Shown here: in pieces, positions 8,338 to 17,606 of the stretch | Layout: every line of letters begins with the position of its first letter | Numbering within the stretch: the first letter of the stretch is position 1 | From: Megasphaera_A sueciensis | GTDB taxonomy: Bacteria; Bacillota; Negativicutes; Veillonellales; Megasphaeraceae | DNA length: 64,000 bases | Reading direction: 5' to 3' | NCBI RefSeq assembly: GCF_050219315.1 | Contig: NZ_CP116939.1 | Coordinates: 1,488,001 to 1,552,000 of the forward strand | Program-made: the position numbers and the translations under genes | The notes under the pieces: generated by a model | Told to the model about the DNA's origin: nothing | Databases searched by the model: none | Seen by the model: only the letters and a program-made list of their open reading frames with translations

Positions 8338-9390
8338 TTATGATTCCTTTCCAAAACGGACCATCTTAATCCACCAATCCTGCATTTCTTTACGACCTTG
8401 TTCTGTATAATTTTTCTGTGCCGGAAACAGCACAAGCTGCTGTCCCTTGGCATCTAATTCATTTCCTTGACGATTTGCTGTATAGTCCAAAAATAAATGA
8501 TTCTTACGAAGAATATCTATCGTATCTTTTGATAAAAGCCAATCCATAAACTTCTCTGATAACTCCTCATCTTCACAAGTCATAGTAACACCCGCCCCAA
8601 CAAGCCAGCATGAGGTTCCATCTTGCGGATATAAAATATAAATCGGTGCTGCATCTTTAACAAGCTGCCGCGCCGTTACCGCATCCACCACACCAATATC
8701 CGCTTCTCCCGAAGCGACACGCCATGCAGTAGGCGTCATTGATTTAGAATAGACAGCAACATGCCGCTGTATATTTTTAAAATAACGCATAGCATTTTCC
8801 TGCCCATGAATTTCCACAAAGGTACAAAGAAAATCTCCGGCAATATCCGTTGCTGCCAAATCAGGAAAAGCAATTCGCACATCTGGATCAGCCACTAAAT
8901 CATTCCAATTCTGTAATTGCAATCCATGATGAGTATAATAGTCTCTACTAATAACTAAAACCATAGGATCATACCATAATCCCACCCAATATCCATCTGC
9001 ATCCTTATAAGAGTAATCAACTTGATCTGCAGCCTCTGAAATATATGGCTTCAAACGTCCCTGCTTCGCTGCTGTCTGCAGCAAAGGCTGCACAGCAATA
9101 AGAATATCGGGATCAGCTGCTGTATCCTTGCCATCTGCCTTCAGGTAGGACTGTATATCTCCGTCATTTTTAGTTAGAATCTGTACTCGCAAATGAGTCT
9201 GTTCATAAAATTTTTTCGCCAAATCATTATTAACATCAACCGGCATATCAGAGTACACGACAAGATGACGTTCCGCTTCCCGAATTCGTTCAGCACGCAC
9301 TTGTTCCTGTCCTATCCATATATAGTTGCTTAGTCCCAGCAATGCCACAACGAATACCACGATAGCCATGACTGGTAAATATTTTTTCAT
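8338..9390 (-). CDS. Membrane-anchored extracellular solute-binding protein, class II periplasmic-binding fold
   Basis: 350 residues. The N-terminus MKKYLPVMAIVVFVVALLGLSNYIW is a signal anchor without a lipobox cysteine or an obvious cleavage motif. The rest resembles iron(III)/thiosulfate-type binding proteins: it opens HLVVYSDMPVDVNNDLAKKFYEQTHLRV, has WVGLWYDPMVLVISRDY in the middle, and ends with the loop DEELSEKFMDWLLSKDT. No permease or ATPase gene is next to it. It sits between ygiQ and rimO with 10-nt and zero-nt spacing, so it is co-transcribed with housekeeping radical SAM genes. The ligand is unknown; a sensory or scavenging role is as likely as transport. Confidence 0.75.
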   Translation of the reverse strand: MKKYLPVMAIVVFVVALLGLSNYIWIGQEQVRAERIREAERHLVVYSDMPVDVNNDLAKKFYEQTHLRVQILTKNDGDIQSYLKADGKDTAADPDILIAVQPLLQTAAKQGRLKPYISEAADQVDYSYKDADGYWVGLWYDPMVLVISRDYYTHHGLQLQNWNDLVADPDVRIAFPDLAATDIAGDFLCTFVEIHGQENAMRYFKNIQRHVAVYSKSMTPTAWRVASGEADIGVVDAVTARQLVKDAAPIYILYPQDGTSCWLVGAGVTMTCEDEELSEKFMDWLLSKDTIDILRKNHLFLDYTANRQGNELDAKGQQLVLFPAQKNYTEQGRKEMQDWWIKMVRFGKES

Positions 9391-9399
9391 ACTTTCACC

Positions 9400-11283
9400 T
9401 TATTTATTTCTATTCTTCATAAAATTCCGCGGTGACCGGCCAGAATCACCATCTCGCTGATCACGTAAAAGCCGAACCGTATTTCGACTGCGTCGCGGTA
9501 AAATCAGGCATTTAAGCCCATATCCGATTAAATCTCGTCGGTTCGTTAAGCATAATGCTTTATATACCATATCATAATTGTCTGGATTTTTATATTGCAT
9601 CAACGCACGCTGCATCTGTTTTTCCTGCTGTTGTCTGGCAACATATACCGTCTTACCTGTTAATGGATTTATTCCTGTATAATACATTGCCGTAGATAAA
9701 CTCCCCGGCGTAGGAATAAAATCCTGAACTTGTTCCGGCTGCATATGCATATCCCGTAAAAATTCTGCCAACGTCACAGCATCCTCCAACGTGCATCCCG
9801 GGTGACTAGACATAAAATAAGGGACAAGGTATTGCTTCTTCCCTACCTTGACATTTGCTGCCTCAAACCATTTCTTAAATTCGAGAAAAGTCTCAATTCC
9901 TGCTTTTCCCATAGTATCCGTCACATGCTTGACAACATGTTCGGGAGCTACCTTAAGTTGCCCGCTGATATGATATTTACATAACTCTTCTATAAATTTC
10001 TTATTATGATCTGCTAATACATAATCGTATCGCAATCCCGAACGCACAAAAACTTTTTTTACACCCTTTATTCGTCGTATTTCCCGCAGCAGTTTTAAAT
10101 AATCAGCATGAGATGTATCCAAATTAGAACAGATATCCTTGCCAATACACTGTTTTTTGCGGCAGGCTCCTGATATCTGCTGTTTAACACATGCCAAATG
10201 GCGAAAATTAGCGGTAGGTCCACCTACATCATGTATATATCCCTTAAAATCCGGCAAATGTGTCATTTTCTCAGCTTCTCGAACAAGTGAAGAATGACTC
10301 CGATGTTGAATAATTTTCCCTTGATGGCTCGTAATCGCACAAAAATTGCAATGACCAAAACATCCGCGATGGCTAGTCAGGCTAAATTGTACTTCCTGCA
10401 GTGCAGGCACTCCGTCAAGGGTATCATAATCAGGATGCCACCGACGAGTAAATGGCAGTTCATAAACCGCATCCATTTCCTCCGTCGTAAGCGGGAGTGC
10501 GGGAGGTGTTTGTACAAGGAACCGGTCTCCTGAAGGTTGGACTATCGTTTTCCCATAAAAAGGATCCTGTTCTTCATATTGAATTTTAAAAGCTGCAGCA
10601 AAACATTTTTTATCAGCAGCTACTTCCTCATAAGAAGGACAAAAAACTGCCTTTTCTGTGGCCGGCTGTTTGTTGGTAACATAACAAATACCACGAATAT
10701 TATACATTTCAGCAACATTTTTTCCTTCTGCCAATGCATCTGCAATATCAACAATTTGGTGTTCACCCATGCCATATATCAATATGTCCGCTTTACTATC
10801 CAGCAAAATGGAACGCCGGACTTTATTGGACCAATAATCATAATGTGCAAACCTTCTTAAACTGGCCTCAATTCCACCAATAATTATTGGTACATCTTTG
10901 TATGCTTCCCGCCAACGATTTGCATATACAATGGTTGCTCGCTCTGGACGATGTCCGGTAATTCCACCAGGAGAATAATTATCACGGTTTCGAAATTTTT
11001 TAGCTGCTGTTTTTTCATTCAGCATAGAATCAAGATTTCCTGCCGTAATCAACGCCGCTAAGCGCGGTTTCCCAAGTTGCGTAAAAGGTTCCGCACTATG
11101 CCAATCCGGTTGGGAAATAATGCCTACGCGATACCCCCGGCTCTCCAACACACGGCCAATAACCGCTGCCGCGAAGCCGGGATGATCTACATAGGCATCC
11201 CCATTAATAAATACAAAATCCAAAATATCCCAACCACGCCGTTTCATATCAGAACGACTGGTAACCAAAAATTCATTTGCCAT
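9400..11283 (-). CDS. YgiQ family radical SAM protein
   Basis: 627 residues, typical for the family. Visible parts are the N-terminal B12-like region (MKRRGWDILDFVFINGDAYVDHPGFAAAVIGRVLESRGYRV), the radical SAM site SLTSHRGCFGHCNFCAITSHQG (CxxxCxxC), and the C-terminal YgiQ domain ending in basic low-complexity residues. The substrate of YgiQ proteins is not established. An AGAGGA ribosome site precedes the start, and the gene lies 9 nt after the RodZ-like gene, so the two are co-transcribed. Confidence 0.93.
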   Translation of the reverse strand: MANEFLVTSRSDMKRRGWDILDFVFINGDAYVDHPGFAAAVIGRVLESRGYRVGIISQPDWHSAEPFTQLGKPRLAALITAGNLDSMLNEKTAAKKFRNRDNYSPGGITGHRPERATIVYANRWREAYKDVPIIIGGIEASLRRFAHYDYWSNKVRRSILLDSKADILIYGMGEHQIVDIADALAEGKNVAEMYNIRGICYVTNKQPATEKAVFCPSYEEVAADKKCFAAAFKIQYEEQDPFYGKTIVQPSGDRFLVQTPPALPLTTEEMDAVYELPFTRRWHPDYDTLDGVPALQEVQFSLTSHRGCFGHCNFCAITSHQGKIIQHRSHSSLVREAEKMTHLPDFKGYIHDVGGPTANFRHLACVKQQISGACRKKQCIGKDICSNLDTSHADYLKLLREIRRIKGVKKVFVRSGLRYDYVLADHNKKFIEELCKYHISGQLKVAPEHVVKHVTDTMGKAGIETFLEFKKWFEAANVKVGKKQYLVPYFMSSHPGCTLEDAVTLAEFLRDMHMQPEQVQDFIPTPGSLSTAMYYTGINPLTGKTVYVARQQQEKQMQRALMQYKNPDNYDMVYKALCLTNRRDLIGYGLKCLILPRRSRNTVRLLRDQRDGDSGRSPRNFMKNRNK

Positions 11284-11292
11284 AATTTTCCT

Positions 11293-11679
11293 CTAAAAAA
11301 TCAACCACATACAAAGTAGCAAAAACAGTATAATTCCGGCAACAATCGTAAATTTCTGCAGCAACTTCTGCTTCTCGCGTACTATTACATGCGATCTCTT
11401 TACTTTTTTTTTATCTATTGCACGTGTGGAAGGCTTATATTCAACAGAAAAAACACCGGATTTATATTCTTTTACCAAAGCATCTCCATCTAATCCTAAA
11501 AAATTTGCATAATTACGGATAAAGCCTTTAACAAATACATCTCCCGGTATCCTATTAAATTCTTCGTTTTCTACTGCAGATAAATATATTTCTTTAATAT
11601 TAAGTGTATCGGAAACTTCTTTTAATGTTCTGCCTTGCGCTTCTCTTTCAGATTGCAAAATCTTTCCGACAGATGTCAA
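11293..11679 (-). CDS. RodZ-like helix-turn-helix membrane protein (short form)
   Basis: 128 residues from a TTG start at 11679, chosen because AAGGAGG lies 8 nt upstream; the longer frame would place this site inside the gene. The N-terminal 65 residues are an Xre-type HTH (SVGKILQSEREAQGRTLKEVSDTLNIKEIYLSAVENEEF), followed by GDVFVKGFIRNYANFLGLD, the hallmark of RodZ/YmfM. A basic linker leads to one membrane helix (FTIVAGIILFLLLCMWLIF), which is the very C-terminus. RodZ links MreB to the cell-wall machinery, but this copy has no extracytoplasmic domain. It heads the run ygiQ-SBP-rimO-cinA-recA. Confidence 0.85.
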   Translation of the reverse strand: MTSVGKILQSEREAQGRTLKEVSDTLNIKEIYLSAVENEEFNRIPGDVFVKGFIRNYANFLGLDGDALVKEYKSGVFSVEYKPSTRAIDKKKVKRSHVIVREKQKLLQKFTIVAGIILFLLLCMWLIF

Positions 11680-11741
11680 TATGTATCCCTCCTTATACAT
11701 ATACAAGTTTATTATATACTATTTGCGACTAAAAAGGTATC

Positions 11742-14189
11742 TCATGTCTGTCCGCTAAAAAATTTCCGCTGTACTTCTTCAGCAGGCATCAAAATATCCC
11801 GCGCCTTGCTTCCATTACTTGGTCCCACTATCTGCATAGCTTCCATCGTATCCACCAAGCGTGCCGCCCGTGTATACCCAATCCGAAAACGCCGTTGCAA
11901 CATAGACGCCGAAGCCTGTCCTGTTTCTAAAACCATATTGATTGCCTGTTCCATTAATTCATCTTCAAAAAAAGTGTGTTGTTCCGCCTGTTCTTCTGAT
12001 TGTGCTTGCTGCACATCCGCATCATATTCTGGTTCACTTTGCTTTTTTATGAAATTTACCATTTGATCAATTTCCGAATCAGAGATAAATGCTCCCTGTA
12101 CTCGCAAAGGTTTAGAAGCTCCCATGGGATAGAACAGCATATCGCCCTTACCCAAAAGTTTTTCTGCTCCGGACATGTCAAGAATCGTTCTGGAATCCAC
12201 CTGACTCGATACAGCAAATGAAATACGACTCGGCACATTGGCTTTAATAATACCCGTTAAGACATCAACAGAAGGGCGCTGTGTTGCCAGAACAAGGTGC
12301 ATCCCACAAGCTCTTGCCTTCTGTGCCAACCGACAAATCGAATCTTCTACGTCCGTAGAGGCAACCATCATTAAATCAGCCAATTCATCAATAATAATAA
12401 CAACAAAGGGGAATGCTTCCTCCGGATGAAGATGATTATACCGTGCAATATCCCGAGTGCTTGTTTCTGCAAACCGGCGATAACGATTGTCCATTTCCCG
12501 CACAGCCCAGCGCAATACACGAGCCGCTTTTTTAGCATCCGTGACAACAGGCGTCATAAGATGAGGAATACCGTTATAATTAGAAAGTTCGACCACCTTA
12601 GGATCAATTAAAATCAGTTTCACATCACAAGGCCGTTGTTTAAACAAAATACTGGCAATCAGGGTATTAATACATACGCTTTTTCCTGATCCCGTAGAAC
12701 CTGCTACCAGTAAATGCGGCATCTTTGTTAAATCGGCAATTACCGAATTACCGGCAATATCCTTTCCTAATCCAACCGGCACGCCCCCTGCTGCCCGCTT
12801 AAATTCTTCCGAGTCCAGTACATCTCGCAGATTAACCCCGGCGACCTGCTTATTAGGCACTTCAATACCAATGGCTGCTTTTCCAGGAATCGGAGCTTCA
12901 ATGCGAATATCCGTTGCCGCCAATTTCAAGGCAATATCGTCAGATAAATGTACAATTTTACTAACTTTAACACCCGCTGCCGGTTCCAGTTCATATCGAG
13001 TAACAGCAGGCCCTTTACTGGCATTGACAATTTTAGCATCAATATTAAAACTGGAAAGTGTTTCCTGCAAAATGCGGGCATTGGTGCGAACTTCATCATT
13101 AGCTGCGGTAGATACAAGCCGGCCTGGTTTTAAGATAGATATAGGCGGTAAAATGTATGCTTTTTCCATTTCCGCCTTCGGTATAAGCGCTTTTCCTTCT
13201 GGAGCCAAATCCACAGCCGTCGGCTGTTTTTCAACTTCTACAGGTTTTAAATCTTCAAGATCTTTTTCAGCAATATCTGTTATACTTTCTCCCTCTTTTT
13301 TCGACAGAGACTTTTCAGGTACTTCCTCTAGTATATTTTCCATTGCTATCGTTTTGTCTTCCGTATCTATTCCCTGAATTGCTTTATGCAATGGTACTTG
13401 TTTTTCCTTATTGGAGTCTGTTTGATCAAAATTTACTATCTGTACAGGTATTCCTGATAATTCCGTATTTTCTGCCAATGCCGGATTACTTTTTGGCACT
13501 TCATCATAATTACCATCCTTCTCCAAATCAAATATTTTATGCTTCTTTCTATTTTCCTGCCATTGCGTTTTGTGTTCCTGCCATTGGCTGTGAATCGATT
13601 GAGAAGCAACTTGTATTTCTTCTGTTGCCTTAACAGAAACAGTCGTAACACTTTTAGAGATAGACCATTTTTTCCAAGCCATTACAGTCACTATCATCCC
13701 TATTGTCAAAACTAAAAAACCACCAGCCTGTCCAAAAAACTGTCGTAGCAAAACAGCTACCAATCCACCGATCGCACCCCCGCTGATAGACATGACCGCC
13801 GGCATAAATTCAGCCCCTTCGGGAACAAAAAATAAGTGTATCATCCCCAGAAACATAATAAACAAGAGTGTTCCCAACGCCCAATTTCCCGTTACCGGGA
13901 CAGCCTTGCGAAGCATGATATACTTTAATCCCAATACAACCAGCAGCAACGCTGCCAAAATACGCCCAACGCCAAATATATACGCCAGCACATCATCCAC
14001 AACCGTACCGATGCTGCCCGTATCTACACCAATGATACCAATAGCCGCAAAAAGACCCATAAAAATAAAAACAAGACCCATAATTTCATATTTTAAGAGT
14101 GATGGTCCTTGTGTTTTTTTTGTGGTCCGACGTCCTCGCTTTTTGCCGGTCAATTTTTGTGTGCGGTTGGATATTTTACGTTGTGCCAT
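11742..14189 (-). CDS. ftsK: DNA translocase FtsK/SpoIIIE
   Basis: 815 residues from the ATG preceded by GGAAGGTG. FtsK/SpoIIIE pumps chromosomal DNA through the closing septum. The N-terminus is basic, then four membrane helices span about residues 35-180, and a variable acidic linker follows. The motor has GSTGSGKSVCINTLIAS (Walker A) and VVIIIDELADLMMV (Walker B), with ATQRPSVDVLTGIIKANVPSRISF. The C-terminal gamma winged helix (MLQRRFRIGYTRAARLVDTME) reads the orienting DNA sequence. It follows rarA by 18 nt, so the two are probably one transcript. Confidence 0.97.
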   Translation of the reverse strand: MAQRKISNRTQKLTGKKRGRRTTKKTQGPSLLKYEIMGLVFIFMGLFAAIGIIGVDTGSIGTVVDDVLAYIFGVGRILAALLLVVLGLKYIMLRKAVPVTGNWALGTLLFIMFLGMIHLFFVPEGAEFMPAVMSISGGAIGGLVAVLLRQFFGQAGGFLVLTIGMIVTVMAWKKWSISKSVTTVSVKATEEIQVASQSIHSQWQEHKTQWQENRKKHKIFDLEKDGNYDEVPKSNPALAENTELSGIPVQIVNFDQTDSNKEKQVPLHKAIQGIDTEDKTIAMENILEEVPEKSLSKKEGESITDIAEKDLEDLKPVEVEKQPTAVDLAPEGKALIPKAEMEKAYILPPISILKPGRLVSTAANDEVRTNARILQETLSSFNIDAKIVNASKGPAVTRYELEPAAGVKVSKIVHLSDDIALKLAATDIRIEAPIPGKAAIGIEVPNKQVAGVNLRDVLDSEEFKRAAGGVPVGLGKDIAGNSVIADLTKMPHLLVAGSTGSGKSVCINTLIASILFKQRPCDVKLILIDPKVVELSNYNGIPHLMTPVVTDAKKAARVLRWAVREMDNRYRRFAETSTRDIARYNHLHPEEAFPFVVIIIDELADLMMVASTDVEDSICRLAQKARACGMHLVLATQRPSVDVLTGIIKANVPSRISFAVSSQVDSRTILDMSGAEKLLGKGDMLFYPMGASKPLRVQGAFISDSEIDQMVNFIKKQSEPEYDADVQQAQSEEQAEQHTFFEDELMEQAINMVLETGQASASMLQRRFRIGYTRAARLVDTMEAMQIVGPSNGSKARDILMPAEEVQRKFFSGQT

Positions 14190-14207
14190 TTTTTCACCTT
14201 CCAAAAC

Positions 14208-15524
14208 TTACTTCCCACGACGATGGTTCCAATGTTCCGTCATATTTTTTTCCTGCCCATGATCCGAAGACTGATAATACACTTTATTTCTTAAAGGATT
14301 CGGCAAATATTGCTGTTCGACCCACCCCTCAGGATAATCATGGGGATATTTATAATGAATACCGTGTCCCAAAGCTGCGGACCCTTGATAATGACTATCG
14401 CGCAAATAGTCAGGAATATCTCCGTAATCCCCCTTTCGAACATCAGAGATAGCGCTGTCAACAGCAACATATGCACTATTACTCTTGGGAGCACAGGCAA
14501 TATAAATAACTGCTTCCGAAAGAATAATTCTTCCTTCCGGCCATCCGACAAATTGTACTGCCTGGGCTGCAGCATTAGCGACAAGCAAGGCTTGCGGATC
14601 TGCCAAACCTACATCTTCAGCCGCACATATTACAAGACGTCGGGCAATGAACGAAGGCTGTTCCCCCGCCTCAATCATTCTGGCCAAGTAATGCAGAGCT
14701 GCATCCGGATCTGAACCTCGCATACTCTTAATAAATGCAGAAATAGTATCATAATGAGCATCACCTTTTTTGTCATATGTATAAATTCTATGCCCTACTA
14801 CTTTTTCTACGATCTCCTGTGTAATTGTACCACGCTGAGGCACCAGCATACAAATTTGTTCCAAAAGGTTAAGTCCCATTCGGGCATCTCGATCTGCATA
14901 AGAAGCAATAGTCATAAGCATATCGGTTGTCGCCGTGATTTCCATTTTTCCTAAACCATTAGTTTCATCCTGTAATGCTCTTCGCAAAATAGAAGCCACC
15001 GCCTTCTTAGTAAGAGCGGTAAGCTTCATAACCCGTAATCGCGACAGCAACGGACGATTTACCTCAAAATACGGATTTTCAGTAGTTGCTCCGATCAAAA
15101 TGATTGTGCCATCTTCAACATAAGGAAGTAATACATCCTGTTGTGCTTTATTGAAACGGTGAATTTCATCAATAAAAAGAATCGTCCGTTTTTGATACAT
15201 ACAAACGGCGTCCTTTGCCTCCCCGATCAATTTACGTAATTCTGCCGTTCCGGCGGTAACGGCATTTACTTTAACAAATCGGCTTTGTGTTTCCATCGCA
15301 ATGACATGAGCCAATGTTGTCTTCCCTACTCCAGATGGTCCATATAATAACAATGAGGGAATTGTATCGCGTTCAATCATTGCCCGTAAAAAACTATCTT
15401 TCCCAATCAGTTCATTTTGCCCATATATTTCATCTAACGTGTTAGGACGCATACGTACAGCCAGTGGTTCAAAATGTCCACTGTCCTTCGCATTTGCCAT
15501 AGAAAATAAGTCGTCTCCGTTCAT
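14208..15524 (-). CDS. rarA: Replication-associated recombination protein A (RarA/MgsA)
   Basis: 438 residues from the ATG at 15524, chosen for the GGGGAG site 7 nt upstream. Upstream Met codons exist, but the longest frame would translate the terminator hairpin at 15550-15575. RarA is a clamp-loader-like AAA+ ATPase acting at stalled replication forks. It has LLYGPSGVGKTTLAHVIA (Walker A), TILFIDEIHRFNKAQQDVLLP (Walker B), GATTENPYFEVN (sensor 1), and the C-terminal tetramerisation domain with SFIARRLVICAAEDVGLADPQAL. 6S RNA lies immediately upstream, a neighbourhood known from Bacillus. Confidence 0.96.
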   Translation of the reverse strand: MNGDDLFSMANAKDSGHFEPLAVRMRPNTLDEIYGQNELIGKDSFLRAMIERDTIPSLLLYGPSGVGKTTLAHVIAMETQSRFVKVNAVTAGTAELRKLIGEAKDAVCMYQKRTILFIDEIHRFNKAQQDVLLPYVEDGTIILIGATTENPYFEVNRPLLSRLRVMKLTALTKKAVASILRRALQDETNGLGKMEITATTDMLMTIASYADRDARMGLNLLEQICMLVPQRGTITQEIVEKVVGHRIYTYDKKGDAHYDTISAFIKSMRGSDPDAALHYLARMIEAGEQPSFIARRLVICAAEDVGLADPQALLVANAAAQAVQFVGWPEGRIILSEAVIYIACAPKSNSAYVAVDSAISDVRKGDYGDIPDYLRDSHYQGSAALGHGIHYKYPHDYPEGWVEQQYLPNPLRNKVYYQSSDHGQEKNMTEHWNHRRGK

Positions 15525-15549
15525 TTGTTTGCTCCCCATGGTAAATAGA

Positions 15550-15575
15550 ATGCCGCTAAGAATACTCAGCGGCAT
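15550..15575 (-). terminator. Hairpin terminator after 6S RNA
   Basis: On the minus strand TGCCGCTGAG and CTTAGCGGCA form a 10-bp stem (one G-T pair) around TATT, followed by TTCTATTT. It lies between the 6S RNA 3' end and the rarA start. The weak T run may allow some read-through into rarA. Confidence 0.75.
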
Positions 15576-15593
15576 TTTAATCAACTATATACA

Positions 15594-15784
15594 AGAAAAG
15601 AAGCCCCACCATGCCGTTTATAAACCGAGTTTTGAGCCTGCCTAAGCAGGTGGGTGTCCTCTCATGAGTTCCAACAGTCCTATGCCAGGCATTGTTTTAC
15701 GCTCACGAAGCCCAGACTCCCAATGTAAAAGATGTTGGTTCAAAACATCGAGACCATTTTACGCACACAGCAGGGTTGCTTCTT
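15594..15784 (-). ncRNA. ssrS: 6S RNA
   Basis: 6S RNA mimics an open promoter and sequesters the housekeeping RNA polymerase holoenzyme. The minus-strand sequence has a closing stem (AAGAAGC near the 5' end with GCTTCTT near the 3' end) and internal segments typical of Firmicutes 6S, including TTTTGAACC on the 5' half and GAGAGGACACCCACCT on the 3' half, which resembles Bacillus 6S-1. Length is about 190 nt. It has a good promoter with start near 15784, and it lies next to rarA. The ends are estimated from the promoter and the closing stem. Confidence 0.85.
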
Positions 15785-15790
15785 GACTAC

Positions 15791-15819
15791 AGTATAATCA
15801 AATACATAAAAAAAATCAA
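15791..15819 (-). promoter_or_regulatory. Promoter of 6S RNA
   Basis: On the minus strand TTGATT (15819-15814) and TATACT (15796-15791) are 17 nt apart, just before the estimated 6S 5' end. Confidence 0.75.
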
Positions 15820-15858
15820 GCCTTGACAAATTCGCAGATTCGTATTTCTTTTTTTGTT

Positions 15859-15886
15859 TTGACAACCTTTAAATTTTAGTTATAAT
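15859..15886 (+). promoter_or_regulatory. Promoter of the HAD phosphatase gene
   Basis: TTGACA (15859-15864) and TATAAT (15881-15886), both perfect, are separated by 16 nt, with start expected near 15893, about 30 nt before the ATG. It diverges from the 6S promoter 40 nt away. Confidence 0.85.
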
Positions 15887-15922
15887 AACTTATATGAAAT
15901 AACAGAAAGGAATTCCACTTTC

Positions 15923-16681
15923 ATGAAAAAATATTTCTTTTTTGATATCGATGGGACCTTAGCCGTAGGAACAACTAAAGTAATCCCAAAAGATACTATG
16001 TTTTGTTTAAATCAATTAAGGCAAGCCGGTCATTTTGTAGCAATTGCCACAGGCCGGCTGCAGTGCGACACCTTACAATTTTCACTACCGTTGCATATCA
16101 ACTCCTTCGTCGCCGATGGCGGCAACAGTTTGACGTATAATGGTAGACTGCTGGAGATGTCCGGCCTCCCCAGAGAACAAGCTATCTCTTTACTCAAAGA
16201 TCTTGATGCTTGTCATATTTCCTGGGCTGTCACATTGGAAAATAAAATTATCCGATATACTCGTTCTGCCGCTTTCGTCAATAACGAAAAAAAAAGTTAT
16301 TTTAAAACAATTGTCTGTCCATTAGATCCTATGAAATTACAGACAATTTACAAAATTTTCTACATAAAACCATCTTATGCTGCTTCTCAACCGCAAAAAC
16401 ATGGTCTTTCCCATATTCCTTATACTGAAAATTCCTTTATCGTTGAACCAGCAGATAAAGCTGCGGGTATTCGCCGCATGATGAAAAAAATCAGTGCTCC
16501 CCTGCAGGACGTCGTCGTATTCGGTGACGGATTGAACGATATCAGCATGTTTACTCCTGCATGGTTCTCCATTGCCATGGGAAATGCCTGTCCAGAACTT
16601 AAAGAAAAAGCAAACTATATCACAGATACCTGCGATACGGGGGGTATCTTGCATGCTTGTCAAAAACACGGTTGGATATAA
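15923..16681 (+). CDS. Cof-type HAD-IIB family hydrolase (sugar-phosphate phosphatase-like)
   Basis: 252 residues. HAD motif I is FFFDIDGTLAVG (nucleophile Asp9, acid/base Asp11), and motif II is the Thr in IATGRL. The Cof-type cap follows, then the motif III Lys in EPADKAAGIRRMM and motif IV FGDGLNDISMF. Such enzymes dephosphorylate sugar phosphates, flavin nucleotides or pyridoxal phosphate; substrate cannot be called from sequence. It has its own strong promoter and terminator and is the only intact plus-strand gene in the left 60 kb. Confidence 0.9.
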   Translation: MKKYFFFDIDGTLAVGTTKVIPKDTMFCLNQLRQAGHFVAIATGRLQCDTLQFSLPLHINSFVADGGNSLTYNGRLLEMSGLPREQAISLLKDLDACHISWAVTLENKIIRYTRSAAFVNNEKKSYFKTIVCPLDPMKLQTIYKIFYIKPSYAASQPQKHGLSHIPYTENSFIVEPADKAAGIRRMMKKISAPLQDVVVFGDGLNDISMFTPAWFSIAMGNACPELKEKANYITDTCDTGGILHACQKHGWI

Positions 16682-16702
16682 ATTTTGATTCTATAATAAA
16701 TG

Positions 16703-16746
16703 TTGGGGTAAGACTAGACAATCCATTGTCTGCCTTACCCCATTTT
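16703..16746 (+). terminator. Terminator after the HAD gene
   Basis: TGGGGTAAG and CTTACCCCA pair, and inside them AGACAAT and ATTGTCT continue the stem, giving a long GC-containing hairpin followed by ATTTTG. It lies 22 nt past the stop codon. Confidence 0.85.
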
Positions 16747-16822
16747 GCGTAAAAAGATGGACATAACAGCATACATCCGATACAATCCAAGCGACCAAAC
16801 CCGATCAGAAAGGACGACGTAG

Positions 16823-17577
16823 CATGTCCCACTACCATTATATAGAAAAAATGTTCCAATTGATGGTTGCATCAGGAACAGCACCTATGGGGAAAATAAA
16901 CAGATCTTTTATATAGAGTTTTCTCACATTTCCTGTTTGTGTCCTCAGTGTCATACCCGAACTCCCCGGATTAAAGATTACCGGCAGCAGGAAATCCTAT
17001 TGGCATGGCTGGACGACGTTCCCCTGTATGCTTCCCTTCATAAATACCGCTATGTTTGTCCCACCTGCGGCCATTCCTTTTATCCCGCCCCCCTTAGTAC
17101 AACCGTACCAATGACGCAGTCAACGACAGCAGCTCGCCATGATCCGGGAATGCGCCCGTAAACAAAGTTTTACCGATATCGCCGACCGATTCCACGTGTC
17201 GGTGACTACCATCCTCCGGTATTTCGACTGCATTTCCTATAGTAAACCTGCTACGCTCCCTGCTATCTTATCCCTAGATGAATTTCGGGGAAACGCACCG
17301 GACCAAAAGTACGAAAACGAATTCAGGATGCTGGATTAACAGGATTCAAGTCCCTGCTGTACTCGTTCGCGGATCGGTTTGACGGCATTATTAATGCCAT
17401 CCGAATTCACTACTCTAATGAATTCATGGAAGGACACCCCAACAAGATAAAAGTATTAGTTTCCGAAATCGTATATTGTTCATGGATGCTGCCACACAAC
17501 GAAAAAGAGGAACATCCCATTGCATGTTCCTCTTACACATGTGTTACGATTGAACCACCCCAACATTTGACATAGAG
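16823..17577 (+). pseudogene. Decayed ISL3-family transposase
   Basis: Fragments in several frames line up in order with an ISL3-type transposase. They are MSHYHYIEKMFQLM (stopped by TAG), a zinc-binding CPQCHTRTPRIKDYR and VCPTCGHSFYP block, an HTH block FTDIADRFHVSVTTILRYFD, LPAILSLDEFRG (start of the DDE catalytic core), then a C-terminal piece with NAIRIHYSNEFMEG and NKIKVL. Intact ISL3 transposases are a little over 400 residues. Here the central catalytic region is deleted and at least two frameshifts or stops are present, so it cannot be active. I could not identify terminal inverted repeats. It fills the gap between the HAD gene and the lpxL-like gene. Confidence 0.8.
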
Positions 17578-17606
17578 CCTTTTTATATTCTCCAAATAAG
17601 ATTTTG

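Noticed and set aside
12871..13377. 168-codon open frame antisense to ftsK
   Set aside because: It is a shadow of the ftsK linker, with no ribosome site and composition that reflects the opposite strand.
15525..15584. Longer start for rarA at 15584
   Set aside because: It would translate the 6S terminator hairpin (15550-15575), and the GGGGAG site supports the start at 15524.
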